A DNA stretch of 33,622 nucleotides, taken from positions 1-33,622 of the forward strand of contig WJMN01000028.1 of NCBI GenBank assembly GCA_014727925.1. Reading direction: 5' to 3'. The notes below the pieces were generated by a model. That model was not told the origin of the DNA and made no database searches. It saw only the letters and a program-made list of their open reading frames with translations. Made by a program: the position numbers and the translations under genes. Source of the stretch: Microcaldota archaeon. GTDB lineage: Archaea; Micrarchaeota; Micrarchaeia; Anstonellales; Bilamarchaeaceae. Shown here one piece after another: positions 1 to 6,888 of the stretch (positions within the stretch are counted from its first letter, which is position 1; each line of letters begins with the position of its first letter).

Positions 1-81
1 AAGTACAGTTGCTTTTCTGCCACATTTTTACGTCGGAATGCAATTTTGGGGCAGACGTTCGTAAACAAAGTCCAAAAAAGG

Positions 82-311
82 CTATAGATTTGCCAGAAAT
101 TCTTCTTCGCTTATGCCTGCCTGCTTCAGAATCGCTTTCAGAGTTCCAAGTTTCAAGGAATCATGCAGGGGAACAACACACCAAGCTTGCCCCTGCCGGT
201 TTCCTTCACTAAGATGACGTGGCTGCCTTTCTGGCGCCTCTTCTCGAAGCCAAACTTGGAAAGTATCTTGATTAGTTCAAGCCCCGGAAAGTTTCTTGGA
301 AGCCTTGGCAT
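82..311 (-). pseudogene. hicA: HicA-family mRNA interferase toxin, frameshifted
   Basis: Read by hand on the minus strand; the ORF track misses it because the frame is broken. From an ATG at 311 the protein starts MPRLPRNFPGLELIKILSKF and continues through KGSHVILVKE, the HicA (YcfA) core with its catalytic His in the G-S-H motif. After GKLGV the frame fails and hits a stop a few codons later. Inserting one base within the ACAACACACC stretch near 171-182 restores VVPLHDSLKLGTLKAILKQA and a C-terminus ending at a TAG at 82, the standard HicA ending, for about 76 aa in total. It overlaps the end of hicB by 35 nt, with antitoxin first. HicA toxins are small RNA-binding-fold proteins that cleave mRNA. 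The break is either a true inactivating mutation or a sequencing/assembly indel; family assignment is firm. Confidence 0.85.
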
Positions 312-507
312 CGGTCTTAACCTCAAAAGTAGTCATTATCGGCTTGGATCCTACTTCAACAGGAAACTCCTCAAGATAAAGCTCTGTTGCCTCTTTAAGA
401 TTTGCAAGTGCCTCTTCAATCGTTTTGCCCTGGCTGGCCGTGCCCATTTCCGGGCACTCGGCAACATACCTGTCGTCTTCTTTGTGGACCACTGCGCTGA
501 ATAACAT
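277..507 (-). CDS. hicB: HicB-family antitoxin
   Basis: A 76-aa protein of the HicB/UPF0150 fold: an N-terminal strand pair (FSAVVHKEDDRYVAECPEM) followed by a helix with the TASQGKTIEEALANLKEA motif typical of the family. HicB binds and neutralises HicA; this short version has no obvious C-terminal DNA-binding domain, although the charged tail (KTDAKASKKLSGA) might contribute. The stop overlaps the start region of the frameshifted hicA downstream, so the two are translated together. An ATTTAAATA box lies at 521-529 and an AGGT about 5 nt before the ATG; the box is closer to the ATG than in other genes here, so the true promoter is uncertain. If hicA is really dead, this would be an orphan antitoxin. 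Confidence 0.85.
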   Translation of the reverse strand: MLFSAVVHKEDDRYVAECPEMGTASQGKTIEEALANLKEATELYLEEFPVEVGSKPIMTTFEVKTDAKASKKLSGA

Positions 508-582
508 AAACTTACCTGGATTTAAATACCTAACTAAAGCAGGTTTCCACTACTATTTTTTGACAAAGGAGGGGGTTGGTTC

Positions 583-614
583 CACTAGGAGGGGGAAACT
601 TCCCCCGCCTGGTG
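583..614. repeat. GC-rich inverted repeat next to the tRNA 3' end
   Basis: The arms CACTAGGAGGGGGAA and TTCCCCCGCCTGGTG pair across a very short centre with one wobble and one mismatch. The element starts 2 nt beyond the tRNA-Ala 3' end. On the tRNA strand no U-run follows the hairpin, so it does not look like a classic terminator; a trailer structure or a terminator-like element for either strand are possibilities. Confidence 0.6.
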
Positions 615-616
615 TA

Positions 617-688
617 TGGACTTGGGGGGAGTCGCACCCCCGGCCTCTCCCATGCCAAGGGAGCGCTCTACTACTGAGCTACAAGCCC
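617..688 (-). tRNA. tRNA-Ala (anticodon GGC)
   Basis: The reverse complement folds into a full cloverleaf of 72 nt. The acceptor stem GGGCTTG pairs with CAAGTCC and includes the G3-U70 wobble that identifies alanine tRNAs. The D stem is GCTC/GAGC, the anticodon stem CTCCC/GGGAG holds the loop TTGGCAT with anticodon GGC, and the T stem is GGGGG/CCCCC. The discriminator base is A and the 3' CCA is not encoded, so it must be added after transcription. The T-loop reads TGCGACT rather than the usual TTCRANY, a mild oddity. There is no intron. A TATA-like box in the end of the upstream Sm-like gene is a plausible promoter. Confidence 0.95.
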
Positions 689-707
689 GAGAACTAAAAA
701 CTAAAAT

Positions 708-724
708 GGGGAGGGGTCTCCCCT
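708..724. repeat. Small GC-rich hairpin in the tRNA leader
   Basis: The sequence can form AGGGG-TCT-CCCCT or GGGGA-N6-TCCCC. It lies between the probable tRNA promoter and the mature 5' end, so it would sit near the 5' end of the precursor tRNA leader. Confidence 0.4.
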
Positions 725-735
725 ATGCGCTTCGG

Positions 736-960
736 CTAAGAGGGAGAGATATAAACCACGCTGTCTCCACGGAGGAGGCAGGTTCCGATGCCCTTCTTCA
801 CCTCATCGTTTTCAAGTAGCTCGGTCTTCTCGAGCACCAGGTTCATGTGGACATCATACGCAGCAAGGATGCCGCGGAAAGTCACTCCTCCTTTCAGGCC
901 AATAACAACAGTGTTGTTAAGTGCGTTGTTCAAAACATCAAAAGGTCTTTTTTCCGGCAT
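736..960 (-). CDS. Sm-like archaeal RNA-binding protein (SmAP/LSm)
   Basis: A 74-aa protein with the two Sm motifs: Sm1 in NNTVVIGLKGGVTFRGILAA followed by YDVHMNLVLE, which carries the D-x-H-M-N RNA-binding loop, and Sm2 in LLRGDSVVYISPS with the characteristic R-G-D/N turn. Sm-like archaeal proteins form heptameric rings that bind U-rich RNA and tRNA-derived fragments. Length is normal for the family. The gene has its own TATA-like box at 999-1010 and a GGGTG about 9 nt before the ATG. The tRNA-Ala gene follows on the same strand and its promoter appears embedded in the last codons. In many archaea Sm genes neighbour L37e; that gene is not seen here. Confidence 0.93.
   Translation of the reverse strand: MPEKRPFDVLNNALNNTVVIGLKGGVTFRGILAAYDVHMNLVLEKTELLENDEVKKGIGTCLLRGDSVVYISPS
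748..755 (-). promoter_or_regulatory. TATA-like box for tRNA-Ala
   Basis: On the minus strand GGTTTATATCTC lies inside the final codons of the Sm-like gene. Transcription about 25 nt later would start near 725, leaving a leader of roughly 36 nt before the mature tRNA. Confidence 0.45.
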
Positions 961-998
961 TATAATACACCCACTTCGAGATTATACCATCTATGAAA

Positions 999-1010
999 GT
1001 ATTTTAATAT
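999..1010 (-). promoter_or_regulatory. TATA-like box of the Sm-like gene
   Basis: ATATTAAAATAC on the minus strand predicts a start near 980 and a 20-nt leader holding the GGGTG ribosome binding site. Confidence 0.5.
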
Positions 1011-1023
1011 CTTGTGGAGGCAC

Positions 1024-1635
1024 CTACTTCTTGTTGTGCTTTACCACCACAACCTTCATCCCTTTCTTAAGCTGGAAATCCGGGGCCGCGGGCTGGAACT
1101 TTTCCCCATCATAAATCGCGGCAATTGTTGCCTTCTCCTTCTCAGAGGCCTCCTGCACCTTCTTGTTGTCAAGCCCCCCGCCGACTTCCTTCTCAATCAT
1201 CTCAATCTGAGAGAAGCGCGGGTCAAGTAGGAGGGTAATTACTGGGTGCATTACCATGCTTGCAAGCTCCCGGGCAAGCGTCCATTCAGGGAGAAGGGGC
1301 TCAACCTCCAGCCTCTCCATTAGCTTGGAGTACTTGGGCTCAGAGGCCCGGCAGACTACTTTTTTTGCCTTTGCATTCTTTGCATAAAGCGAAACAAGGA
1401 AGTTTGCCTCCTCGTTTCCGGTAACTGCAAATATGAAATCCGCCTCCCCTAGCTTAAGCTCATCAAGAAGCTCAGGATTCGTGGCATCCCCGCAGATAAC
1501 ATGTATGTCAGATTCGCTTGCAACTCTGTCACACTTCTCTTTATCTTCATCAACCAGGACAATCTGGTGCTTCTTGTCAAGAAGCATTGCAAGATTGGTT
1601 CCTACTCTTCCGGCGCCGAATATTAGAATCTTCAT
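1024..1635 (-). CDS. trkA: TrkA-like potassium uptake regulatory subunit
   Basis: A 203-aa cytosolic regulator of the TrkH channel. The N-terminal RCK_N Rossmann domain starts with ILIFGAGRVGTNLAMLL (G-x-G-x-x-G at about 7-12) and ends its second strand with an acidic residue in VLVDEDKE, favouring NAD/NADH binding. The acidic DATNPELL and FAVTGNEEANF segments are typical. Residues from about 135 on form a small RCK_C-like domain ending in KKGMKVVVVKHNKK. It is a single-unit TrkA, not the double-length form of E. coli, so it would assemble as a tetramer of dimers. The ATG lies 1 nt from the trkH stop, so the pair is cotranscribed and probably stoichiometric. Confidence 0.93.
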   Translation of the reverse strand: MKILIFGAGRVGTNLAMLLDKKHQIVLVDEDKEKCDRVASESDIHVICGDATNPELLDELKLGEADFIFAVTGNEEANFLVSLYAKNAKAKKVVCRASEPKYSKLMERLEVEPLLPEWTLARELASMVMHPVITLLLDPRFSQIEMIEKEVGGGLDNKKVQEASEKEKATIAAIYDGEKFQPAAPDFQLKKGMKVVVVKHNKK

Positions 1636-1636
1636 C

Positions 1637-3088
1637 TCATCCCCTCACAAGAAGCCTTATCAGAGCAAGACTTGGAAAAATCTCAATACGACCTAAATAC
1701 ATCAACCCAATTAAAAAAACTTTTGTTGTGGCAGCCATCTCAGGAATGGGGAGGATCGCGAGCCCAACGTTGCCCATGGCAGAAGCAATCATGAACATTG
1801 AATCCTCTATCTCATAATCAATTGCCATCATCACCCCGCATCCGAAAAGGAAAAGGATGATATATGCAAAAATGAAAGTGGAGCTCTCCACTATTGATTC
1901 CTTGCTTATAGGCTCGTTGTTGATTTTCACTATCTGCACCGAGCCGGTGGGGAGGAATGCGGATTTTATGTCGCGGAGGATTGACTTAAGCACAACGAGT
2001 ATCCTCCAAAGTTTTATTCCCCCAGTAGTTGAACCCATCATCCCGCCCATGAGCATGAGCAGAATCAGGATGTAGGTGGGAAACGCATGCATTATGGAAA
2101 GGTCCCCTATCGCAAACCCGCCGCAGGCAATTGCAGAAATTGAATTAAGGAAAGTGTTGTAAATACCCTCATGGCCCACCAGGTAGATTAGGCCTATTGC
2201 CGCAAGGGTAATGAACACATACAGCTTGAGCTCCTCATCAAGGAATGCCTTGCGGAACTGGCCGCGGGCAAGCTTGCGATAAAAGAGGAAGCTGGTTGCG
2301 CCACCGAACATCAGCCCGGCAAGGGCAAACTTCTGCTGGTCCGTGAAATCATAGGAATCAAAAGGAAAAAAGCCACCATTTGAAACCCCGGAAAAAGAAA
2401 GATTAATTGCGTTCAAGGGGTCCAGCCCGACCGCATAAAGCAGCCCAATACCAATAAGAGAAAGCAGCAGATAAGTGCTCCAGATGTTCCCCGCGGTCTT
2501 GCTTATCCCAACATCTTCGGGGGCCCGCCCCTCTGCCTTGAGGAAATGCCTTGCCTCCCTCCCCTTGATCATGGTAAGCATCAAAATAACAATTCCAAGG
2601 CCCCCTATCCACTGGGTTACGCTGCGGTAGAGGATTATGCTCTGGGGAATACCGTCCAGTGTGGGAAATGCAGAGAGCCCGGTGGAAGTCCAGCCCGAAA
2701 CAGACTCAAAATATGCATCAACTGGAGCAAACCCGTATGCAAGGTAGGGAATAGAGGAAAACGCAGGGATTATGAGCCAGGCAACAGAAACCAGCGCAAG
2801 GATTTCCCCTAGGGTAAGCTCAGAAACCTGGTCCCGCATCTTCTCCATGTCCACCAGCTTTGCATAATTAAAGGGCGTATCCGGCTTGAGAATAGAGAGG
2901 ATAAAATTCTTTATGTTCTGGAAAATGTGCTTGAGTATTTCAGGAACTGCGGGAAGTGCCATCAAAAGGATTGTAAATGAAATTGTCGCCCATGCACCAT
3001 CCTCAACATACAGGCTGTAGCCAAGAGGTATGAGCAGAGGTAGGGATGCATAAAACATCAAAACGGCAAGCCGCTTAAGCAAGAGCAT
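1637..3088 (-). CDS. trkH: TrkH/KtrB-family potassium uptake channel
   Basis: A 483-aa integral membrane protein with about ten hydrophobic segments and four half-helix pore loops of the TrkH/Ktr/HKT superfamily. The filter-like turns are visible as SVSGWTSTGLSAF, FSGVSNGGFF, SAIACGGFAIGD and IASAMGNVGLAI. Family members move K+ (sometimes with Na+ or H+) across the cytoplasmic membrane and are gated by TrkA rings. Length matches the family. It is followed directly by trkA. A TATA-like box (GATTAAAAATATTC) overlaps the stop codon of the EcfT gene about 25 nt before the ATG, so trkHA probably has its own, nearly leaderless promoter although it follows the ECF genes. Confidence 0.95.
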   Translation of the reverse strand: MLLLKRLAVLMFYASLPLLIPLGYSLYVEDGAWATISFTILLMALPAVPEILKHIFQNIKNFILSILKPDTPFNYAKLVDMEKMRDQVSELTLGEILALVSVAWLIIPAFSSIPYLAYGFAPVDAYFESVSGWTSTGLSAFPTLDGIPQSIILYRSVTQWIGGLGIVILMLTMIKGREARHFLKAEGRAPEDVGISKTAGNIWSTYLLLSLIGIGLLYAVGLDPLNAINLSFSGVSNGGFFPFDSYDFTDQQKFALAGLMFGGATSFLFYRKLARGQFRKAFLDEELKLYVFITLAAIGLIYLVGHEGIYNTFLNSISAIACGGFAIGDLSIMHAFPTYILILLMLMGGMMGSTTGGIKLWRILVVLKSILRDIKSAFLPTGSVQIVKINNEPISKESIVESSTFIFAYIILFLFGCGVMMAIDYEIEDSMFMIASAMGNVGLAILPIPEMAATTKVFLIGLMYLGRIEIFPSLALIRLLVRG

Positions 3089-3105
3089 TAAAATTCACTA
3101 TCCCT

Positions 3106-3119
3106 GAATATTTTTAATC
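3106..3119 (-). promoter_or_regulatory. TATA-like box of trkHA
   Basis: GATTAAAAATATTC on the minus strand is centred about 25 nt before the trkH ATG, predicting an almost leaderless mRNA. It overlaps the last codon of the upstream transporter gene. Confidence 0.5.
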
Positions 3120-3659
3120 ATAACCTTCGGCCCCATCAGCAAACCAGCCCCTGCTCTCCATAGAGATTGCAAGCATCCTTGCCCTCTCAAAAATAAAATT
3201 CAGGAGGGGCATTATCACCGCCCAGGGCGAACGGGAGCCCCGGCTTTTCTGGGCTATCTGCACCTGCCTCGTCTTCCGCCCAAGAACATGCACATAGGGG
3301 ATGCTCACAGAAAGCAGGAAAGAAAAATCCTTAGGGACTCCGAAGGAGCGCATGGTATCCATTACATCCTGCATGGAACTGGAGGCAAAATAAACATACA
3401 CCGGGAGGATTATGGAAACTGTGCGGAAGGATGCAAGCAACCCGTGCTCTACTCCCATCCCCAACACAACTGCGGAAATCCCGATTGTGACTGCAAAAAA
3501 CGCCGTCCCCAGGAGCGCGGCAACAACATTCACATTATAAAAAAATGCCCATACAAGGAAAACAAAGAGCAGGGCAGGTGCATACTCAAGCGGGACAAGC
3601 GCGGCGAGGGCAACAAGCAGCAGCGCAACAATCAGCCCTTTTCTTCCTTTAAGCCCCAT
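3114..3659 (-). CDS. ECF transporter transmembrane component (EcfT-like)
   Basis: A 181-aa membrane protein with about four hydrophobic segments between residues 8 and 100, then an amphipathic cytosolic part and a last hydrophobic stretch. Two A-x-x-S-R-G-like motifs are present, AQKSRGS and SMESRGW; in EcfT these coupling helices dock in the ATPase grooves. The protein is shorter than many EcfT proteins (about 250 aa), so it is a compact form. It is the third gene of an S-ATPase-T cluster and overlaps the ATPase gene by 28 nt. It would couple ATP hydrolysis to toppling of the S component in the cytoplasmic membrane. Substrate specificity is not set by this subunit. Confidence 0.85.
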   Translation of the reverse strand: MGLKGRKGLIVALLLVALAALVPLEYAPALLFVFLVWAFFYNVNVVAALLGTAFFAVTIGISAVVLGMGVEHGLLASFRTVSIILPVYVYFASSSMQDVMDTMRSFGVPKDFSFLLSVSIPYVHVLGRKTRQVQIAQKSRGSRSPWAVIMPLLNFIFERARMLAISMESRGWFADGAEGYD

Positions 3660-4360
3660 GGTATCTTCACCCCTGCCTGTTCCACCTCGGGATTGTGGAA
3701 AATTTCCTCATCCCCGAATGCTTTCTGCATCCCGTGGTCAATTATGAGAAACTTGTCTGCAAACGAAACCAGCATGTCTGTATCATGCTCAACCACCACA
3801 ATAGTATTTCCTTCCTCCCGCAGCTCATCTAGCTTGCGGTAAACCTCCACAGTAGTATGGTGGTCAAGGCTGGCAGTCGGCTCATCTAGCAGGAGCACTT
3901 CCGGCTCCATTGCAAGAACTGAAGCAATTGCAAGCTTCTGCCTCTGCCCGTGGGAAAGCACAAACGGGTCTTCATTCCTGCGGTTCCAGAGCCCCATCAT
4001 GTTCAGGGCCTCTTCAGCCTTCTCCTCAAGCACTGCACCAGAATGCCCGTGGTTTCTGAGCCCAAAGCAGACCTCATCATAAACTGTTTTGGAAAAAATC
4101 TGGTCGTTGGGGTCCTGGAAAACAATCCCGACATCCTTGCGCAGGCCATCACTTCCCTTGCCTGCTATCTTTATGCCTCCGGAAAGCTCCCCTTTCTTCA
4201 TTTTTGGGATTATCCCCTTCAGGCAGTAGAGGAGGGAAGTCTTGCCCGAGCCCATGCTTCCGGAAACCCCAAGAGCCTCGCCCTTTCCGATTGCAAAATC
4301 AATCCTGTCTAGGATTTGGCGCTCTTTTATCCGGAGTGAAAAATTTCCAACCTCAATCAT
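3632..4360 (-). CDS. ECF transporter ATP-binding protein
   Basis: A 242-aa ABC ATPase. Walker A is GSMGSGKTS (about 34-42), the Q-loop is IVFQDPNDQIF, the signature is LSHGQRQ (about 134), Walker B is VLLLDEPTASLD and the switch His is in VVVEHD. The QDPNDQ run is the typical ECF/cobalt-type ATPase Q-helix. Only one ATPase is encoded here, so it probably works as a homodimer, unlike the EcfA1/EcfA2 pairs of many bacteria. Its ATG overlaps the stop of the S-component gene by 4 nt (ATGA), and its end overlaps the start of EcfT, showing tight translational coupling. Confidence 0.93.
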   Translation of the reverse strand: MIEVGNFSLRIKERQILDRIDFAIGKGEALGVSGSMGSGKTSLLYCLKGIIPKMKKGELSGGIKIAGKGSDGLRKDVGIVFQDPNDQIFSKTVYDEVCFGLRNHGHSGAVLEEKAEEALNMMGLWNRRNEDPFVLSHGQRQKLAIASVLAMEPEVLLLDEPTASLDHHTTVEVYRKLDELREEGNTIVVVEHDTDMLVSFADKFLIIDHGMQKAFGDEEIFHNPEVEQAGVKIPWGLKEEKG

Positions 4361-5109
4361 TCAGAATACCTCTCCACCAGCCCGAAATAGTAGGCAGGAA
4401 TCCAGGCAAACGCGAAATCCACCACGGATGCAACCATGTTCCAGAAGAAAATCACGAACCAGCCCATCCCGCTGCCGAAAAGAGGGAGAACCAGCTGGTC
4501 AAGCGAAGCAATGAATTCTGCAGAGCTCACATGGTAGAAAACAGGTCCTGCAAAATAAAGGTTTGAAAACGTCATGATTATGCTCCTAGAAAATGCAGCT
4601 AGCAGGAGAGCAAGGCCGGCAACCGGGAGAGCCCTCAGGTCCACCCGCCCCCCTTTCCTGGCCATCCAATACCCTATAGCGATAACAAGGAAGAGGGGGA
4701 CCACTCCTGCAAGAAGCTCCAGCCCTTCCATTTTTGCAAACTCGGTTGAAACTGCAAAGAGGGCGAGTATCCCAAGCACAACCGCAACAACTCCCACAAT
4801 GTCCCCAAAAACGGTTTTCTGCCGGGCAATCAGATAGGGGACGACTACCATGGGGATGGTTGCGGCCATCTTCATTAGGGCGCCTATATACCCTGTAGGC
4901 GAAGTTGCCAGGATAATGAGGGTAAGGAGCGCGACCACGGTCATTGCATACTCCGCACCAAGAACAAACAGCGCAATGAGCACGGGGACTGCTGCAAGGT
5001 CTATAGTCATGCCGAAGCCGGTGGGGATCCCGACTATCCCATTTGAAACCTGCAGGATGAATGCAAGGGCCGCAAGCAATGCGGACGCAATTAGCCTGTA
5101 TGTTTTCAT
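4357..5109 (-). CDS. ECF transporter substrate-binding (S) component-like membrane protein
   Basis: A 250-aa, very hydrophobic protein with six or more predicted membrane helices and A/G-rich packing motifs in helix 1 (IASALLAALAFIL), as used by S components to contact EcfT. The run TIDLAAVPVLIALFVLGAEY followed by TGYIGALMKMAA resembles the helix 2-3 region of RibU-like S components, so riboflavin is a guess; the substrate is not determined by sequence reading. It is the first gene of the S-ATPase-EcfT cluster. A CATTTAAAG box lies about 28 nt before the ATG and no ribosome binding site is visible, so the message is probably leaderless. Confidence 0.75.
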   Translation of the reverse strand: MKTYRLIASALLAALAFILQVSNGIVGIPTGFGMTIDLAAVPVLIALFVLGAEYAMTVVALLTLIILATSPTGYIGALMKMAATIPMVVVPYLIARQKTVFGDIVGVVAVVLGILALFAVSTEFAKMEGLELLAGVVPLFLVIAIGYWMARKGGRVDLRALPVAGLALLLAAFSRSIIMTFSNLYFAGPVFYHVSSAEFIASLDQLVLPLFGSGMGWFVIFFWNMVASVVDFAFAWIPAYYFGLVERYSE

Positions 5110-5132
5110 GGAGGGTAAATTTGAATAATGGG

Positions 5133-5141
5133 CATTTAAAG
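5133..5141 (-). promoter_or_regulatory. TATA-like box of the ECF transporter operon
   Basis: CTTTAAATG on the minus strand lies about 28 nt before the S-component start codon; the sequence between them has no GGTGA-like site. Confidence 0.45.
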
Positions 5142-5212
5142 GTGCCTACAAAAAAATTTGTAAGGCAAAGCAGTAAATAGTTTAGCCAATATAACCCGGT
5201 GGTGCTGAAGAT

Positions 5213-5935
5213 ATGGACCTGAAGATTATTGCAGTTGTTCTTGCATTCTCCCTGCTTCTTGCAGGCTGCCCCGGAACCGGAGAAACCGAAACAAAATCAA
5301 GTGAAAAGGAAGGCAGCGAGTCTCCGATAAAGGAGGTAGACAAGAGTGTTGCAATAGTAGAGGAGCCCGAAGACCCAGAGGGAAAAAATGAGGGGGGAGA
5401 AGAAGAATCGTTTGAAAACACCACAATAAGTTTTGACCCTCCGGGGCTCGTAATGAAATACAGTGGGGAAACCTGCACCAGGTACAGGCTCCTAGACAGG
5501 AAAAGCAGGATGGTGGTAACCGCACTAAACAGCACCAGCTTCCTGGTGGGGAAAGAAAGGGCACACTTGTTTGTTTATCCGCAAGGGTGCAATGCTACCG
5601 GAGAGGCGGAAGCAAACTCATTTTCAGCAGGGGGAAACGAATACTCTTTTGCCCAAAACAGCTCCTATGGGGAGGACTGGGGCGAATACCTGGAATTCCG
5701 GTCTGAAAGTTCAGGAAACATTACCCTGCATGAAGGGGAAATGAAAAAAGTAGGGAGCGAGCGGGTGTTTGCCTGGAGAGTTTCCGGAGAAGGAGGAGGA
5801 TGCAGCACAAGCGCGGAAATATCCGTGTTTGAATCGCTAGTTACCCTGAACGACTGGAATGCAGGAATCAGCATTGAAAGCAACGAAACCACAGGGGAAA
5901 TAAGGGTTTCCCACGTTTCAGTAGAGCTTCCCTAG
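5213..5935 (+). CDS. Predicted secreted lipoprotein, function unknown
   Basis: A 240-aa protein beginning with a short signal peptide and lipobox-like sequence, VLAFSLLLAGCPG, with the Cys at position 19. A low-complexity acidic linker (about 20-70, rich in Glu, Ser and Gly) follows, then a beta-rich domain with paired cysteines (GETCTRY, PQGCNATG, EGGGCSTS) and several N-x-S/T sequons. The layout is that of a membrane-tethered extracytoplasmic protein. I do not recognise the folded domain. A GGTGGTG lies 7 nt before the ATG. It is a single plus-strand gene between the ECF operon and the converging Kae1 operon, whose end overlaps this stop by 4 nt. Confidence 0.8.
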   Translation: MDLKIIAVVLAFSLLLAGCPGTGETETKSSEKEGSESPIKEVDKSVAIVEEPEDPEGKNEGGEEESFENTTISFDPPGLVMKYSGETCTRYRLLDRKSRMVVTALNSTSFLVGKERAHLFVYPQGCNATGEAEANSFSAGGNEYSFAQNSSYGEDWGEYLEFRSESSGNITLHEGEMKKVGSERVFAWRVSGEGGGCSTSAEISVFESLVTLNDWNAGISIESNETTGEIRVSHVSVELP

Positions 5936-6888
5936 GCCGAATCAATCCTCTGGTTCGGGGCAGGGCTCCATGCTTCGGGGGGCTTTGTGCCCTTTTTAGT
6001 ATAGAGAAGGTCGCCTGCATAGGCAATCATTGCACCATTGTCCCGGTTGTATTCATCCGGGGCAACACCGAACTCAACACCATCTTCTTTTGCAAGGATG
6101 CGGAGCATGGACTGGAGCCTCCTGTTCTGTGCAACCCCTCCACAGGCGATTATGCCTTTTTTCCTGGTGAGGAAAAGGGCCCGCTCCAGGGCCTCGCAAC
6201 ACATGGAAAATGCGGTCTCCATCATGGAATATGCCACATCTCGGGCAGGGTGCTCCTTCAAGGCACGGGCAGCGGCAGTCTGCAGCCCGGTAAATGAGAG
6301 GTTTGTGCCCTTTACTGTATATGGGAGTTCAATGTAGCTGCCGCCGCGGGCAAGATTCTCCAGGGCAGAACCATGGGCATATGCCATGCCTGCCTCTCGT
6401 GCAAATGTATCAAAAAGGTTCCCCAGTCCGATATCCAGGGTTTCGCCGAAAATGCGGAAACCTGATTTCTCCTCTGCAAGAATCTGTGTGTTTCCCCCGC
6501 TAACATAAAGCACCAACGGGTTGCTTACCCCTGTAAGGTGCTCTGCTATTTTCACGTGTGCATAGGGGTGGTTCACCCCAATTAGGGGCTTTGAATATTT
6601 GAGGGAAAGATACTTTGCTGCGGTGCAGCCTACGGCAAGGGGCGCGCCTATTCCAGGGCCCTGGGAAAATGCAACCAGGTCCAGCTCTTCCATAGAAACC
6701 CCTGCGGAAGAAAGCGAGGATGAAAGGACTTCGGAGAACACTTCTGCATGGTGGTCTGCTGCCTTCCGGGGGACTATCCCTTCCTTTTTTGGCTTGTAGA
6801 TATCGTGTGCATTGGAGAGGACCTCCCCGTTTCTGCAGACGCCTGCTCCCAGCGTGTGCGCAGTGCTCTCAATACCAAGTACCAACAT
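5932..6888 (-). CDS. kae1: Kae1/TsaD, tRNA threonylcarbamoyladenosine synthesis (KEOPS catalytic subunit)
   Basis: A 318-aa ASKHA-fold protein that transfers the threonylcarbamoyl group to A37 of ANN-decoding tRNAs. The N-terminal phosphate loop is LGIESTAHTLGAG, the metal-binding HPYAH sits at about 107-111, the nucleotide-site VSGGNTQIL follows, and CGGVAQNRR and NRDNGAMIAYAG close the C-terminal domain. Many euryarchaeal Kae1 proteins are fused to the kinase Bud32; this one ends at the normal Kae1 length, so Bud32 must be encoded elsewhere. The ATG overlaps the stop of the CPBP protease gene by 1 nt, placing it last in the aIF5A-S24e-S27ae operon; S27ae-Kae1 linkage is common in archaea. 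Confidence 0.97.
   Translation of the reverse strand: MLVLGIESTAHTLGAGVCRNGEVLSNAHDIYKPKKEGIVPRKAADHHAEVFSEVLSSSLSSAGVSMEELDLVAFSQGPGIGAPLAVGCTAAKYLSLKYSKPLIGVNHPYAHVKIAEHLTGVSNPLVLYVSGGNTQILAEEKSGFRIFGETLDIGLGNLFDTFAREAGMAYAHGSALENLARGGSYIELPYTVKGTNLSFTGLQTAAARALKEHPARDVAYSMMETAFSMCCEALERALFLTRKKGIIACGGVAQNRRLQSMLRILAKEDGVEFGVAPDEYNRDNGAMIAYAGDLLYTKKGTKPPEAWSPAPNQRIDSA

Noticed and set aside
1-81. Possible gene at the left edge
   Set aside because: The ORF at 9-212 is a shadow of hicA; the first 81 bases hold nothing I can support.
3288-3842. 184-aa plus-strand ORF
   Set aside because: It is opposite the EcfT and ECF ATPase genes, whose motifs are clear.
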